Positions 16,087-28,507 of a stretch of DNA of 64,000 nucleotides are shown here, one piece after another. Position 1 is the first letter of the stretch. Each line of letters opens with the position of its first letter. The DNA lies in assembly GCF_018219155.1 (NCBI RefSeq), contig NZ_CP056123.1, positions 2,117,505-2,181,504 on the forward strand. The letters run 5' to 3'. The position numbers and the translations under genes were made by a program. The notes beneath the pieces were generated by a model. It ran no database searches. It was not told the DNA's origin and worked only from the letters and a program-made list of their open reading frames with translations. Origin of the DNA: Moritella sp. 24. Lineage in GTDB: Bacteria; Pseudomonadota; Gammaproteobacteria; Enterobacterales; Moritellaceae.

Positions 16087-18969
16087 ATGCGTTATTTATT
16101 GTCTTTACTTCTCCTTATTGCTTTTCATAGTACTTTTGCGCGAGCTGAAGGTATTGCTATTGATCAAAATTTTAAAGTAGACCACCTCAGTTCATCAATA
16201 AAATATTTTGAAGATAAAACTAATTCATACACATTTGATTATTTATCGCAAAGACAGTCTGCGGTTCCTTGGGTAAGTAGTAAAGAAGAGCACTTTAACT
16301 TTGGTTTTTCTGATAGTACATTTTGGTTTCAGGGTGAGATAGTGAACAAGTCAGGTGTTGATAAATATCTGATTATAGATTTCGGTGATTCACTATTAGA
16401 TAAGATTGATCTTTATCTTATTGGTGGCGATGGTAATATCACAGCTAAAAGCCTAGGCACTCGTCGACATGATGACGATAATATGTCTAATTTAACCTTT
16501 GCAACGGGCTTTAAAATAGAAGCGAATGAAAGCATTAATTATTTCATTCGTCTTAAAACAACTGCTTTTTTACAAACCCCCCTCATGATATGGAATGCTA
16601 ACGATTTTATTGATAACCAATCACAGCATAAATTAATGGTAGGTATATTTACCGGTCTATTTTTGATGATGATATGTTATCTCGTGTTCTTATATATACA
16701 CCTACATGAACCTCGATTACTTCAATATGTATTATTCATTGTGTGCTATCTCGCTGTTATATGGATTATAGAAGGTTTTGGTTTCGTGTATAACCTTCCT
16801 TTTATTACTGAATATTATGATGCGATAATTATTATATTAATGGGTATTATTGGGCTAAACCTCAGCTTATTTGCGCGTCAACTATTGAAGTTGAGATACC
16901 GTTCTTGGTTTTCTACATTCATTAAAATGCTGATTATTTTTTCGTTTGTTGTTATTGCAAGTCCGCTGTTGTTCTCATTCAAAATCAGTATTATATTAAT
17001 TTCTGTTCTAGCTTTAGGTCTTACAATACTGACAATTGTATGTGGCTTATTTTTTATCCATGATGAGTCAAAAGAAGTACGTTTTTATGTTTTATCATTA
17101 GTGTATTTCATACTTGGCATTGATATACATATCCTTACTCGTTTTGGATTGCTAGGCCAGTATGAATTTTCTGACTATACTTCGGCATTGTCAGCGCTTG
17201 TCGTATTGATTTATCTATGCTGGAACTTTGCAAAGCAAATGGCTCGTGACAGAATCATAAAGAAAGATGTTGAAAAGCAAATGACATCAGTGAATGAGCG
17301 TTACTACAGTGTATTTCAAAATGCAGCAGAGGGTATGTTCACCACGACGATAGACGGTGAGATATTAGCGATTAACAAATCTATGTGTCGATTATTGGGC
17401 TTTATCAACCTTGAGGATATGAAAAAATCGGGTAATTTTAAAGCGGATGAATTTTATGCGGACCCGCATCTTCGAGAAAAAATAATTGAATCACTGCGCA
17501 TTGAGGGTGAAATTAATAGTATTGAGATGTCTGGTTATGACCGTTATGGTGAAATATTCCATGGCGAAATTAATATGCGATTAAATATTCAGCCCGATAT
17601 AACCGTTATTGATGGCTCATTTGTCAATACAACGAAGCGTAAACAACATGAAATTAAACTTGAGTCGATTGCTAAATATGATCAATTAACAGGGTTAGTT
17701 AATCGTACACACTTTGAGAAGCTAGTTGGTCTGTCATTAGAAAGTAACCGTTCGGTTTTAGAAGATAACATATTACTTTACATGGACTTAGACCAGTTTA
17801 AATTAGTTAACGATATCTGTGGACATGATGTCGGTGATTCCTTACTGAAAAAAATAACGGTTGTTTTAAAATCATTCCTTGATGAAAATGCAATATTAGC
17901 GCGTCTTGGAGGGGATGAATTTGGCATTCTGCTTAATAAAACTAACTTTGATGATGCGCTTGAAGTTGCAGATACGATCCGCTGCGGTATTGAAGATTTT
18001 AGATTTACACATAATGCACGACACTTTGTATTAGGGGCAAGTATTGGTGTTGTTACTTTAGATGAATCAATTGAGAATTTTTCACAAGCATTAAGCCTTG
18101 CAGACACAGCGTGCTTTACAGCGAAGGAGCAGGGGCGTAATCGCATTCATGTATACAGTAAAAGTAACGACGTGATGCTTGGACACCAGCGTGAAATGCG
18201 TTGGATCGGCGTCCTGCGTGAAGCGCTAGATGCAAATAGATTCGAACTTGCCTTCCAAACGATTCAACCCTTATCACCTTTAGTGGATGAAGGCTATCGA
18301 TATGAAATATTACTTAGATTAAGAGATGAACAAGGCAACTTGCAATCTCCGAGTGAGTTTATTGCTGCCGCTGAAAATTATAATTTCATGTCACAATTAG
18401 ACCGTTGGGTAGTTAAAACATACTGCCAATGGTTGTCTTCAAACCCTAACCATCTTTCTATGCTTAGTTCAGCTTCCATTAACTTATGTGGGCAATCTTT
18501 AGTTGATAGAAGTATGCATTCATATATAGAGAAAACAATCACAACGTACGGTATTCCGCCTGAAAAACTCTGTTTTGAAATTACAGAAAGTCAGGCGATC
18601 ATGGACTTTGATCAAACAATTTTATTCATGAATAAATTTAAGGCATTAGGTTGTCGATTCAGTTTAGATGATTTTGGAAGTGGTTTTTCTTCATATAGTT
18701 ATATTAAACGACTTCCGATTGATCAACTTAAAATTGATGGTTCATTTGTTGAAAATATCGAGACAGATAACATTGATTACACTATGGTTAAGTCATTTAA
18801 TGACATTGCAAAGGCTGTTAACATCAAAACGGTTGCTGAATATGTAGAAAATGAAAACATCAAAAATATCCTGTCTGGAATAGGTATTGATTATGTTCAA
18901 GGCTATTTAATAGCCAAACCTGCACTTTTAGTCGATTTAGTTGATAATGAACAACTTGATTCTGCTTAA
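16087..18969 (+). CDS. Membrane GGDEF-EAL protein with 7TMR-DISM sensor and PAS domain
   Basis: A 960-residue cyclic-di-GMP enzyme. Signal peptide (1-21), periplasmic 7TMR-DISMED2-type domain (about 28-175), seven membrane segments (about 185-385), a coiled linker, PAS (about 405-515), GGDEF (about 530-695) and EAL (about 710-955). The cyclase motif GGDEF is intact (about residue 608). The product-inhibition I-site RxxD is replaced by DENA. The EAL motif reads EIL (YEILLRL, about 740), and the metal/catalytic residues in NLCGQ, FEITES, DDFGSGFSS, KIDGSF and QGYLIAKP are kept, so phosphodiesterase activity is plausible. No SD is evident before the ATG. Inserted between rplT and pheS, which are contiguous in E. 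coli. Confidence 0.92.
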   Translation: MRYLLSLLLLIAFHSTFARAEGIAIDQNFKVDHLSSSIKYFEDKTNSYTFDYLSQRQSAVPWVSSKEEHFNFGFSDSTFWFQGEIVNKSGVDKYLIIDFGDSLLDKIDLYLIGGDGNITAKSLGTRRHDDDNMSNLTFATGFKIEANESINYFIRLKTTAFLQTPLMIWNANDFIDNQSQHKLMVGIFTGLFLMMICYLVFLYIHLHEPRLLQYVLFIVCYLAVIWIIEGFGFVYNLPFITEYYDAIIIILMGIIGLNLSLFARQLLKLRYRSWFSTFIKMLIIFSFVVIASPLLFSFKISIILISVLALGLTILTIVCGLFFIHDESKEVRFYVLSLVYFILGIDIHILTRFGLLGQYEFSDYTSALSALVVLIYLCWNFAKQMARDRIIKKDVEKQMTSVNERYYSVFQNAAEGMFTTTIDGEILAINKSMCRLLGFINLEDMKKSGNFKADEFYADPHLREKIIESLRIEGEINSIEMSGYDRYGEIFHGEINMRLNIQPDITVIDGSFVNTTKRKQHEIKLESIAKYDQLTGLVNRTHFEKLVGLSLESNRSVLEDNILLYMDLDQFKLVNDICGHDVGDSLLKKITVVLKSFLDENAILARLGGDEFGILLNKTNFDDALEVADTIRCGIEDFRFTHNARHFVLGASIGVVTLDESIENFSQALSLADTACFTAKEQGRNRIHVYSKSNDVMLGHQREMRWIGVLREALDANRFELAFQTIQPLSPLVDEGYRYEILLRLRDEQGNLQSPSEFIAAAENYNFMSQLDRWVVKTYCQWLSSNPNHLSMLSSASINLCGQSLVDRSMHSYIEKTITTYGIPPEKLCFEITESQAIMDFDQTILFMNKFKALGCRFSLDDFGSGFSSYSYIKRLPIDQLKIDGSFVENIETDNIDYTMVKSFNDIAKAVNIKTVAEYVENENIKNILSGIGIDYVQGYLIAKPALLVDLVDNEQLDSA

Positions 18970-18999
18970 GTACTAGCACTTCAGCTTACTTTTAAGTAA

Positions 19000-20043
<1,044 letters not shown>

Positions 20044-20057
20044 GATAGGACACTATA

Positions 20058-22445
20058 ATGAAATTCAGTAATGAATGGTTACAAACTTGGGTTAAACCAG
20101 GTCTTACAAACGAAGAGCTAGCGCATCAAATTACAATGGCTGGCCTTGAAGTTGACGGTATTGATGCCGTTGCTGGTGATTTCACTGGTATCGTTGTAGG
20201 TCACGTTGTTGAATGTGGTCAGCATCCAGATGCAGATAAATTACAAGTAACTAAAATCGATATTGGTGCAGAAGAGCTAATCGACATCGTATGTGGCGCA
20301 TCTAACTGCCGTGCAGGCCTTAAAGTTGCTGTTGCAACTGTAGGCGCTGTATTACCTGGCGATTTCAAAATTAAGAAAGCTAAACTACGTGGTCAACCAT
20401 CACACGGTATGCTTTGTTCTGAATCTGAAATGGGCATGGCTGAATCAGCTGACGGTATCATCGAGTTACCTGCAGATGCAATCCCGGGTACTTGTATTCG
20501 TGAATTCCTTGGCCTAGACGATGTGACTATTGAAGTTGATCTAACACCTAACCGTGCTGATTGCTTAAGCATCGCTGGTATCGCTCGTGAAGTCGGTGTA
20601 TTAAACAACATCGCAGTAACAGCGCCAGAATGGACCAATGCAACAGAAATAAGTACAGAGACAGTAAATGTTTCTGTAACAGCGACAGAGCAATGCCCTC
20701 GTTACCTTGGTCGTGTGATCAGTAACTTAGATATGAGCGCTAAAACACCTTTATGGATGGTTGAGCGTTTACGTCGTTGTGGCACTCGTTCAATCGATCC
20801 TGTTGTTGACGTTACTAACTATGTATTGTTAGAACTTGGTCAACCGATGCATGCATTTGATCTTGCAACATTAACAGGCGCGATTAATGTTCGTCTTGCT
20901 AACCAAGATGAAAAATTAACGCTGCTTGATGGTAACGAAGTTAAGCTAAATGACAATACGCTTGTTATTGCTGATGACTCTGGTGCTATCGCAATGGCTG
21001 GTATCTTCGGCGGCGAAAAAACAGGTGTAACGACTGCAACTAGCTCTATCTTATTAGAGTCTGCATTCTTTAGCCCGTTAGCGATCACTGGTCGTGCTCG
21101 TGCGTATGGTCTACATACTGATTCTTCACACCGTTTTGAACGTGGTGTTGACTCTGAACTTCAATACCAAGCAATGGAACGTGCGACACAGTTAATCGTT
21201 GAAATTTGTGGTGGTGAAGTAGCACCAGTTGTTGATGTAACAACAGAAGCGACATTACCGAAGCATGCACCAATTAACTTACGTCGTCATCAATTAGATA
21301 AAGTAATTGGTTTCCATATTGAAGACGAAAAAGTAACTGACATTTTAAACACGCTAGGTCTAGCACCTACGTTTGAAAATGACACTTGGACTGTTACGTC
21401 ACCAGCATTCCGCTTCGATATCGAAGTTGAAGTTGATCTAATTGAAGAAGTAGCACGTGTATTTGGTTACAACAATATTCCAAATATGGCACCTGTTGCT
21501 CCATTAAAGATGACAGACCATAACGAAGCGACATTACCTGTTCGTCGTATTCGTGATTTAATGGTTGACCGTGGATTCCAAGAAGCAATTACATATAGCT
21601 TCGTTGATCCAAAACGTCAATTATTACTACACCCTGAGGCAGATCAACTTACATTGCCACATCCAATCTCGATTGAAATGTCAGCAATGCGCGTTAGTAT
21701 GTTCACTGGTTTAGTTGAAGCAGTTGTTGCTAACCAAAAACGTCAGCAACAACGTATTCGTTTGTTTGAAACTGGTCTTACATTTATTAAAGATGAATCA
21801 GTTGAAAACGGTGTACTACAAGTACCTATGCTTGGTGCAATTATTGCGGGTACTGCGAATGCTGAATCATGGAATCAAGAAAGTAAGTCTGTAGACTATT
21901 TCGACCTTAAAGGTGATTTAGACGCGCTATTAGACCAGACATGTAATACTGATGCATTTGTACTTAAACGTGCAAGTCACCCAGGCTTACATCCAGGTCA
22001 AAGTGCTGAAATCTTCTGTGAAGGTCGATCTGTTGGTCACATTGGTGCTATCCATCCTTCATTAGAGAAGAAGTTAGGACTAAATAGCTCAACGATTATT
22101 CTTGAGATTGAACTAGCTACATTAACATCTCGCAACCTACCGCAAGCTGTTGAAGTTTCTAAGTTTCCTGCTAACCGTCGTGACATTGCAATGATCGTTA
22201 AAGACGATGTTCATGCTGGTGATGTTCTTAACTTCATCAAAAAAGTTGGCGGGAATCAGTTAGTTGGCATAAACTTGTTTGATGTATACCAAGGTACTGG
22301 TGTTGCAGAAGGTCATAAGAGCCTAGCAATCAGCTTAACCTTACAAGATATCTCACGCACCTTGGAAGAAAAAGAAATATCTGAAGCAGTAAGTAATGTT
22401 GTGGACGCTATTTCATCTGAATTCAATGCATCCTTGAGGGATTAA
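20058..22445 (+). CDS. pheT: Phenylalanyl-tRNA synthetase beta subunit
   Basis: A 795-residue partner of PheS. The N-terminal OB-type tRNA-binding domain (about 40-150; [15 protein letters not shown]) precedes the B3/B4 editing region, the B5 domain, the synthetase-like core ([17 protein letters not shown]) and the C-terminal ferredoxin-fold anticodon domain ([12 protein letters not shown]). The editing domain removes Tyr from mischarged tRNA-Phe. Overall length is the usual one and nothing is missing. The gene ends 3 nt before ihfA. Confidence 0.98.
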   Translation: MKFSNEWLQTWVKPGLTNEELAHQITMAGLEVDGIDAVAGDFTGIVVGHVVECGQHPDADKLQVTKIDIGAEELIDIVCGASNCRAGLKVAVATVGAVLPGDFKIKKAKLRGQPSHGMLCSESEMGMAESADGIIELPADAIPGTCIREFLGLDDVTIEVDLTPNRADCLSIAGIAREVGVLNNIAVTAPEWTNATEISTETVNVSVTATEQCPRYLGRVISNLDMSAKTPLWMVERLRRCGTRSIDPVVDVTNYVLLELGQPMHAFDLATLTGAINVRLANQDEKLTLLDGNEVKLNDNTLVIADDSGAIAMAGIFGGEKTGVTTATSSILLESAFFSPLAITGRARAYGLHTDSSHRFERGVDSELQYQAMERATQLIVEICGGEVAPVVDVTTEATLPKHAPINLRRHQLDKVIGFHIEDEKVTDILNTLGLAPTFENDTWTVTSPAFRFDIEVEVDLIEEVARVFGYNNIPNMAPVAPLKMTDHNEATLPVRRIRDLMVDRGFQEAITYSFVDPKRQLLLHPEADQLTLPHPISIEMSAMRVSMFTGLVEAVVANQKRQQQRIRLFETGLTFIKDESVENGVLQVPMLGAIIAGTANAESWNQESKSVDYFDLKGDLDALLDQTCNTDAFVLKRASHPGLHPGQSAEIFCEGRSVGHIGAIHPSLEKKLGLNSSTIILEIELATLTSRNLPQAVEVSKFPANRRDIAMIVKDDVHAGDVLNFIKKVGGNQLVGINLFDVYQGTGVAEGHKSLAISLTLQDISRTLEEKEISEAVSNVVDAISSEFNASLRD

Positions 22446-22448
22446 TTT

Positions 22449-22742
22449 ATGGCACTAACCAAAGCTGATATTGCTGAAACTTTATTTAACGACGTTGGTC
22501 TGAGTAAACGTGAATCTAAAGAAATGGTAGAAGCTTTCTTTGAAGAGATTCGTTTATCTTTAGAGCTTAACGAGCAAGTTAAAATATCTGGTTTTGGTAA
22601 TTTTGACCTTCGTGATAAAGGGGAACGACCTGGTCGTAATCCTAAAACAGGTGAAGATATACCAATTACAGCTCGTCGCGTAGTGACTTTTAAACCTGGT
22701 CAGAAGTTGAAAGCGAAAGTTGAAACTATCTCAAAAGATTAG
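22449..22742 (+). CDS. ihfA: Integration host factor alpha subunit
   Basis: A 97-residue nucleoid protein of the HU/IHF family that bends DNA as a heterodimer with IhfB. The arm signature [27 protein letters not shown] contains the intercalating Pro (RNPKTG). N-terminal [13 protein letters not shown] and the [12 protein letters not shown] segment match IhfA rather than HU. It is cotranscribed with pheT (3-nt gap), the standard arrangement, and followed by a strong terminator. Confidence 0.97.
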   Translation: MALTKADIAETLFNDVGLSKRESKEMVEAFFEEIRLSLELNEQVKISGFGNFDLRDKGERPGRNPKTGEDIPITARRVVTFKPGQKLKAKVETISKD

Positions 22743-22760
22743 AGTTTAAATTTGATAAGA

Positions 22761-22786
22761 AAAAACCGGCTTTCGCCGGTTTTTTT
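22761..22786 (+). terminator. Intrinsic terminator after ihfA
   Basis: AAAACCGGC / GCCGGTTTT stem, TTTC loop, T run. A second dyad TACCCTAC / GTAGGGTA at 22833-22864 has no T run and is of unknown use. Confidence 0.92.
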
Positions 22787-22885
22787 ATGCCTGTAATATA
22801 CTCATATTCTAATATGATCTTCTCTTTAATTTTACCCTACAATGTAGTTAAACAGAGTAGGGTAGCAAATAAAGAGAGAAGCTAA

Positions 22886-24445
22886 TTAGCCACCAAGTTT
22901 ATCTGATGCGATATGGTATTCAGGATCTTCGATTAAATTAACTTCAATCATATCACCTGCACGTTTCATTAGTTGTTTACACTCTAATGAAAGGTGACGA
23001 AGGTGTAATACTTTGCCAGCAGCCACGTAGCGTTCTGCTAATGTATCAATCGCTTCAATTGCAGAGTGATCACAAACACGTGAGTTAGCAAAATCAATGA
23101 TTACGTCTTGCGGATCATTTGTAGTATCAAATAGCTCTAAAAAGTGACTAACAGAACCGAAGAATAATGGACCATTCACTTTATATACTTTGCTACCAGA
23201 CTCTTCTGTAGATGTTTCTGCATTGATGTGTGATGCATGTTCCCATGCAAAACGTAATGCTGAAACAATTACACCAATGATTACTGCCACAGCTAGATCC
23301 GTGAACACTGTTACAACAGTAACGAGTACGATGACAAATGTATCTGCTTTTGGAATCTTACGAATTACACGGAATGTAGCCCATTCAAATGTACCAATCA
23401 CAACCATGAACATAACACCCACAAGTGCAGCTAGTGGAATAACTTCAATTAGTGAAGAGAAGAATAGAATGAATAGCAATAGTGAGATAGCTGCAGTGAT
23501 ACCAGACAAACGACCACGACCACCAGAGTTGATGTTGATCATTGATTGACCGATCATTGCACAACCACCCATAGCACCAAAGAAACCGTTAACGATGTTT
23601 GAAGCGCCTTGTGCAACACATTCTCGGTTACCTTTACCACGTGTACCAGTCATTTCATCAATAACTGTTAATGTTAGCAATGATTCAATAAGACCAACCG
23701 CAGCAAGAATTAATGAATAAGGTAGAATGATATAAAGTGTTTCTAATGTGAACGGTACACTTGGAATGCTAAAGCTTGGTAGTGAACCAGAAATAGTCGC
23801 GTTATCATCGCCAGTCATCGATCTAACGAAGTCAACAACGGTACGAGTGTCTAGACCCATGTAATAAACAATTAGCGTTACTGTTACAATCGCAACAAGT
23901 GAAGATGGCACTGCTTTTGTTAGTTTTGGTAGGAAATGAATGATTGCCATTGTAAGTGCAACAAGACCTAACATGATATAAAGTTGTGAACCTTGTAACC
24001 AAGCTAGATCGCCATTAGTATCAATAAATTTGAATTGACCTAGTTGCGCTAAGAAAATAACAATAGCTAGACCGTTCACAAACCCCATCATTACAGGGTG
24101 TGGTACGATTCGAATAAATTTACCTAGCTTGAATACACCTGCAAGAACTTGCAATAAACCAGCAAGCACAACAGCGGCAAATAAATATTGCACGCCATTT
24201 TCAGCTACAAGCGACACCATTACAACTGCCATTGCACCTGTAGCACCAGAGATCATACCTGGACGGCCACCAAAAATAGCAGTGATTAAACCGACCATAA
24301 ATGCAGCATATAAGCCTACTAGTGGTTCTACACCTGCAACAAAAGCAAATGCAACTGCTTCTGGTACAAGCGCTAGCGCCACCGTTAAACCAGATAGAAC
24401 ATCATTTTTAACTGATGCTATGGAATATTTTGGAAATTCAAACAT
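22886..24445 (-). CDS. SulP/SLC26 family anion transporter with STAS domain
   Basis: A 519-residue inner-membrane protein with about 10-14 transmembrane segments (residues 12-400) and a C-terminal cytoplasmic STAS domain (about 415-510; [20 protein letters not shown]). Family hallmarks are [24 protein letters not shown] near the N-terminus and [17 protein letters not shown] in the core. Members carry sulfate, bicarbonate (BicA) or dicarboxylates (DauA); the ion cannot be chosen here, and no sulfate or carbonic anhydrase gene is adjacent. It stands alone, convergent with ihfA and downstream of the rne terminators. Confidence 0.9.
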   Translation of the reverse strand: MFEFPKYSIASVKNDVLSGLTVALALVPEAVAFAFVAGVEPLVGLYAAFMVGLITAIFGGRPGMISGATGAMAVVMVSLVAENGVQYLFAAVVLAGLLQVLAGVFKLGKFIRIVPHPVMMGFVNGLAIVIFLAQLGQFKFIDTNGDLAWLQGSQLYIMLGLVALTMAIIHFLPKLTKAVPSSLVAIVTVTLIVYYMGLDTRTVVDFVRSMTGDDNATISGSLPSFSIPSVPFTLETLYIILPYSLILAAVGLIESLLTLTVIDEMTGTRGKGNRECVAQGASNIVNGFFGAMGGCAMIGQSMININSGGRGRLSGITAAISLLLFILFFSSLIEVIPLAALVGVMFMVVIGTFEWATFRVIRKIPKADTFVIVLVTVVTVFTDLAVAVIIGVIVSALRFAWEHASHINAETSTEESGSKVYKVNGPLFFGSVSHFLELFDTTNDPQDVIIDFANSRVCDHSAIEAIDTLAERYVAAGKVLHLRHLSLECKQLMKRAGDMIEVNLIEDPEYHIASDKLGG

Positions 24446-24488
24446 AAATTTTAAGTTACCGAGTTGTCATTAATGAATAAAAAATAAA

Positions 24489-24515
24489 AGGATGATGCAA
24501 GTCCTGCATCATCCT
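24489..24515 (-). terminator. Second terminator downstream of rne
   Basis: Eleven-bp stem AGGATGATGCA / TGCATCATCCT with a 5-nt loop; on the minus strand it is followed by TTTATTTTTTATT. It sits just before the sulP gene, so rne read-through is doubly blocked. Confidence 0.75.
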
Positions 24516-24521
24516 AGTTAC

Positions 24522-24550
24522 TAAAAAAGCCGCATTGTATGCGGCTTTTT
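24522..24550 (-). terminator. Intrinsic terminator of rne
   Basis: Twelve-bp stem AAAAAGCCGCAT / ATGCGGCTTTTT with a 3-nt loop and T run on the minus strand, 22 nt after the rne stop. Confidence 0.9.
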
Positions 24551-24571
24551 AATTTTAGCTAATTGTTATTA

Positions 24572-27500
24572 TTATTTAGCTAATGTGGTTGGCGATATGC
24601 TTTGTGAAGAAGCAAATTGACTACCACCTGGTCCAGCTGTGACATCAATAGATGCACGTTGAACAATACCTACTTTAGCAACAAAGTTACTAGTTGAAGG
24701 TGCCACTTGTTGAGGTGTTGCCATCTTAACAGTGTAGTTAACTTTCTTTGAAACTGTACCTTGTGCTAATAATGCAGGCTGAGGTGTAACTTCAATTGCT
24801 TTGTAAGCAACTGGTGTTTCAACAACAACTGGCGTTTCAGTAACAACTGGTGTTTCAACAACAACTGGCGTTTCAGCAACAACTGGTGTTTCAGCAACAG
24901 CTGGCGTTTCAGCAACAACTGGCGTTTCAGCAACAACTGGTGTTTCAACAACAACTGGCGTTTCAGCAACAACTGGTGTTTCAACAACAACTGGCGTTTC
25001 AGCAACAACTGGTGTTTCAGTTACAACTGGTGTTTCAGCAACAACTGGTGTTTCAGCAACAACTGGTGTTTCAGTTACAACTGGTGTTTCAGTTACAACT
25101 GGTGCGTGTCCTGGGCGAGTTGCTGGCGCAGTGTGCATTTGACGAGTGACAGATTTAGTTTCAATCTTAACTCGCTCAGTAGATGGCTTAGCAGTTGGTG
25201 TAACAACATCAGCTACTTCATTAGCTACAGGCGCTGGCTTAGCTGCAACAGCTGTGTGCATTACAGGTTTAGCTGCTGGAGCAGTAACAGGTTTAGCTGC
25301 TGGAGCAGTAACAGGTTTAGTTGCTGGAGCAGTAACAGGTTTAGTTGCTGGAGCAGTAACAGGTTTAGTTGCTGGAGCAGTAACAGGCTTAGTTGCTGGA
25401 GCAGTAACAGGCTTAGTTGCTGGAGCAGTAACAGGCTTAGTTGCTGGAGCAGTAACAGGTTTAGCTACTTCAGCCGTAACAGGCTTAGTTACTTCAGCAG
25501 TAGCAGGCTTAGTTACTTCAGCAGTAGCAGGCTTAGTTACTTCAGCCGTAACAGGCTTAGTTACTTCAGCAGTAACAGGCTTAGTTACTTCAGCAGTAAC
25601 AGGCTTAGTTACTTCAGCAGTAGCAGGCTTAGTTGCTTTAGCCGTAACTGGCTTAGCTACTTTAGCCGTAACAGGTTTAGTTACTTCAGTAGTTGCTGTC
25701 GCTGTGTCATCTAATTTAACTTTAACAGCTTCGTTATTTCTAGGCTGTTTAGAACCACGACGAGTACGCTTAGGTTGCGCATTTGCATCAGGTTTAGGCT
25801 TGCTAGCAGCTTCTGTAGTTGCAGATTGCTCTGATTCTACGTTAGCTTTCTGTTGAGTGTTATTTACACGTACTTTTTTACGCATGTTGCGGCGTTGACG
25901 ACGTTCAGCTAAAACAGCTTGATTTTGCGGGCTGTTTTCTTCTTTAGTCTCTTGAGTTTGTGTAGTCTCTTTAACTTGATTATTCGATTTTTGTTTTCTT
26001 TCGAATTTATTTTGCTGTTTTACTTCAACATTTTCGTTGCTATTAGCATCTTGTTGTTTGTTTTCAGCATTTTCAGGATTACGAGGCTTGCGGTTGCGAC
26101 GGTTGCGCGGTTTGCGAGGCTCATCGTTATTACGGCTAGTTGGAGCTTTATCCGTAACTACTTTTTTAGGCGCTTCTTTAACCGTTTCTTTTACAGTTTC
26201 TTTTACTTCGACTTTTTCATCGCTAGTAAAGAAACCAGAAATCGCTTTACCTATGCGGCTAAATACAGACTCTTTTTCAACAGCAGGTGCCGTTGTTTTA
26301 GCTTGTACAGTTGCTTTCGCTTTTGGTTGTTGCGCAGGTTTTTTAACGGCTGCTTTCGATTTTTCTGATTTATTTTCAGGTGTATTGATTTGCTTAACTA
26401 ATGGTTGAACTGTTTCGTTATTTACTTTTGGCTCATAACGAGTGAATTCACGTGATTTAGTTAGCTCAGTACTTGAAAGTTCAGCGCTGTCTTCATCAGC
26501 TTTAACACGAGAAACTTCAAAATGAGGTGTTTCTAAATTCTCATTTGGAATAATAAAGCTTTTCACTTTATAACGTTTTTCTAAACGTAAGATTGAATTA
26601 CGTTTTTCATTTAGTAAGTAAGCTGCAACTGGAACTGGTACTTGAGCAACAATGTGATTTGTGTTTTCTTTTAGCGATTCTTCTTCGATTAAACGTAGAA
26701 TAGAAAGCGCTAAAGACTCATTATCACGAATCGTTCCTTGACCATTACAACGAGGACAAACGTGTGTGCTTGACTCACCAAGAGAAGGGCGGATACGTTG
26801 GCGAGACATTTCCATCAAACCGAATCGTGAAATACGGCCTAGTTGAATACGAGCTCGATCTTGGCGGACTGCATCACGTAAGCAATTTTCTACTTCACGT
26901 TGGTTTTTAACTGGACCCATATCGATAAAATCGATAACAACAAGACCACCTAAATCACGAAGACGTAATTGACGAGCAACTTCATCTGCCGCTTCTAAGT
27001 TAGTATTTAAGGCTGTTTCTTCAATATCACCACCGCGTGTTGCACGTGCAGAGTTAATATCGATAGACGTTAAGGCTTCAGTTGGGTCAATAACAATTGA
27101 GCCACCAGACGGTAGGCGAACTTCACGTTGGAACGCTGATTCGATTTGTGTTTCAATCTGGTAATGATTGAATAAAGGCACGTCACCTTGATACAATTTA
27201 ATGCGGTCCATGAAGTCTGGACGAATTAACTTGATGCGATTTTTTGCTTCTTCGAATGCTTTCGGGTGATCAATTAAGATTTCACCGATATCACGACGAA
27301 GATAATCACGAATGGCGCGAGCGATTACATTACTTTCTTGGTGTATTAAAAAAGTACCTTGACGGTCTTTTGCACTGTCTTGAATTGCTTGCCAATGGTT
27401 AAGTAGAACCTTAAGGTCCCAATCTAACTCTTCTGCAGATTTACCAACACCAGCGGTACGAACAATAAGTCCCATGCCTTCAGGTAATTCTAATGTAGCA

Positions 27501-27967
27501 AGAGCAGATTTAAGCTCTGTACGTTCATCACCTTCAATGCGACGAGAAATACCACCTGCACGAGGGTTGTTTGGCATTAGAACAAGATAACTACCAGCTA
27601 AGCTAATAAATGTAGTTAATGCTGCACCTTTATTGCCACGTTCTTCTTTTTCGATCTGTACAATTACTTCAGTACCTTCAGCAACAACATCCTTAATGCT
27701 CGGACGTCCACGTTGCTTACCTGAACCTTGTTTAAAGTAAGTGCGAGAGATTTCTTTAAGAGGAAGGAAACCGTGGCGGTCTGCACCATAGTCAACAAAA
27801 GCAGCTTCTAAACTTGGTTCTACACGGGTGATTTTACCTTTGTAGATGTTTGCTTTCTTTTGTTCGTGACCAGGGCTTTCAATATCTAGATCATAAAGGC
27901 GTTGCCCATCAACAAGCGCAACGCGCAACTCTTCTTTTTGAGTTGCATTAATTAACATTCTTTTCAT
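24572..27967 (-). CDS. rne: Ribonuclease E with an expanded repeat-rich tail
   Basis: Essential endoribonuclease for mRNA decay and rRNA/tRNA maturation, scaffold of the degradosome. 1131 residues. The catalytic half matches E. coli RNase E: start [11 protein letters not shown]1 domain (about 35-125), 5' sensor and RNase H-like parts, the DNase I-like metal site (VIDFIDMG, and NTNLEAADE upstream) and the Zn-link [11 protein letters not shown] near 400. The unstructured C-terminal half has basic Arg/Pro-rich RNA-binding stretches ([18 protein letters not shown]). It then carries 17 octapeptide units of the type [16 protein letters not shown] and 16 hexapeptide units VV(A/T/V)ETP before an RNase E-like end. 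Confidence 0.96.
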   Translation of the reverse strand: MKRMLINATQKEELRVALVDGQRLYDLDIESPGHEQKKANIYKGKITRVEPSLEAAFVDYGADRHGFLPLKEISRTYFKQGSGKQRGRPSIKDVVAEGTEVIVQIEKEERGNKGAALTTFISLAGSYLVLMPNNPRAGGISRRIEGDERTELKSALATLELPEGMGLIVRTAGVGKSAEELDWDLKVLLNHWQAIQDSAKDRQGTFLIHQESNVIARAIRDYLRRDIGEILIDHPKAFEEAKNRIKLIRPDFMDRIKLYQGDVPLFNHYQIETQIESAFQREVRLPSGGSIVIDPTEALTSIDINSARATRGGDIEETALNTNLEAADEVARQLRLRDLGGLVVIDFIDMGPVKNQREVENCLRDAVRQDRARIQLGRISRFGLMEMSRQRIRPSLGESSTHVCPRCNGQGTIRDNESLALSILRLIEEESLKENTNHIVAQVPVPVAAYLLNEKRNSILRLEKRYKVKSFIIPNENLETPHFEVSRVKADEDSAELSSTELTKSREFTRYEPKVNNETVQPLVKQINTPENKSEKSKAAVKKPAQQPKAKATVQAKTTAPAVEKESVFSRIGKAISGFFTSDEKVEVKETVKETVKEAPKKVVTDKAPTSRNNDEPRKPRNRRNRKPRNPENAENKQQDANSNENVEVKQQNKFERKQKSNNQVKETTQTQETKEENSPQNQAVLAERRQRRNMRKKVRVNNTQQKANVESEQSATTEAASKPKPDANAQPKRTRRGSKQPRNNEAVKVKLDDTATATTEVTKPVTAKVAKPVTAKATKPATAEVTKPVTAEVTKPVTAEVTKPVTAEVTKPATAEVTKPATAEVTKPVTAEVAKPVTAPATKPVTAPATKPVTAPATKPVTAPATKPVTAPATKPVTAPATKPVTAPAAKPVTAPAAKPVMHTAVAAKPAPVANEVADVVTPTAKPSTERVKIETKSVTRQMHTAPATRPGHAPVVTETPVVTETPVVAETPVVAETPVVTETPVVAETPVVVETPVVAETPVVVETPVVAETPVVAETPAVAETPVVAETPVVVETPVVTETPVVVETPVAYKAIEVTPQPALLAQGTVSKKVNYTVKMATPQQVAPSTSNFVAKVGIVQRASIDVTAGPGGSQFASSQSISPTTLAK
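24812..25099 (-). repeat. 18-nt tandem repeat array coding VVxETP in rne
   Basis: Sixteen units of 18 nt, each encoding VV(A/T/V)ETP. Very little synonymous variation between units suggests recent expansion. Confidence 0.9.
25271..25678 (-). repeat. 24-nt tandem repeat array coding KPVTAxxx in rne
   Basis: Seventeen units of 24 nt. Nine are of the K/E type ([16 protein letters not shown]) and eight of the [16 protein letters not shown] type, indicating two rounds of local duplication. Confidence 0.9.
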
Positions 27968-28507
27968 TTTATTATTACTTATAAATTAATTTTCATGCTT
28001 GAATAAATTAGTTAGACGTACATCAGGCCTTGTGTCTGTAAGATAATCAACCTCTCGGCTGTTTAAATTAAGGCGCTGTTAGATGCTCTAAATGTGATCA
28101 AGTGTCTTACGATTATTTCTGCACTCATTAGATTCCATCAATAACTAACGTGTATAATTGCATTCGAAAAGGTGCCATACATAGAAATTGAATTGTGGGG
28201 AGGTGGTATCCAGTTGGATAAATGAAACTCCCTATCAATGTACACCTTATATACAAAATGTATGCTAAAAACCCGCAGCAAGAATAACGACATCCTGGTT
28301 ATTCTGAAATTATTGATATAAATAAATGATTATTTACCTCAATAGCAGATATACTAAAGCCATTATTATTCTTGGCTGTATTTTTTTAGCAGTACAGAGG
28401 GTATTATCCCATTGCCTGTATTAATATAGCAAGTTAACTTTCCACTCAATTAGAAATATTTTTCAAATTGATACTTAAACGCATTTGAGTTAGACAATAA
28501 AATAATT
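27968..28507. promoter_or_regulatory. rne leader and divergent rne/rluC promoter region
   Basis: A 540-nt non-coding gap between divergent genes. In E. coli rne has a long 5' UTR whose hairpins let RNase E cut and limit its own mRNA, and rluC lies divergent to it as here. A long minus-strand leader is therefore expected. I see only a small dyad (TATCCA / TGGATA, 28207-28220) and no reading frame. Confidence 0.5.

Noticed and set aside
24850-25856. Long plus-strand ORFs opposite the rne tail
   Set aside because: They are the antisense readings of the 18- and 24-nt repeats; open frames are a by-product of the repeat period being a multiple of three.
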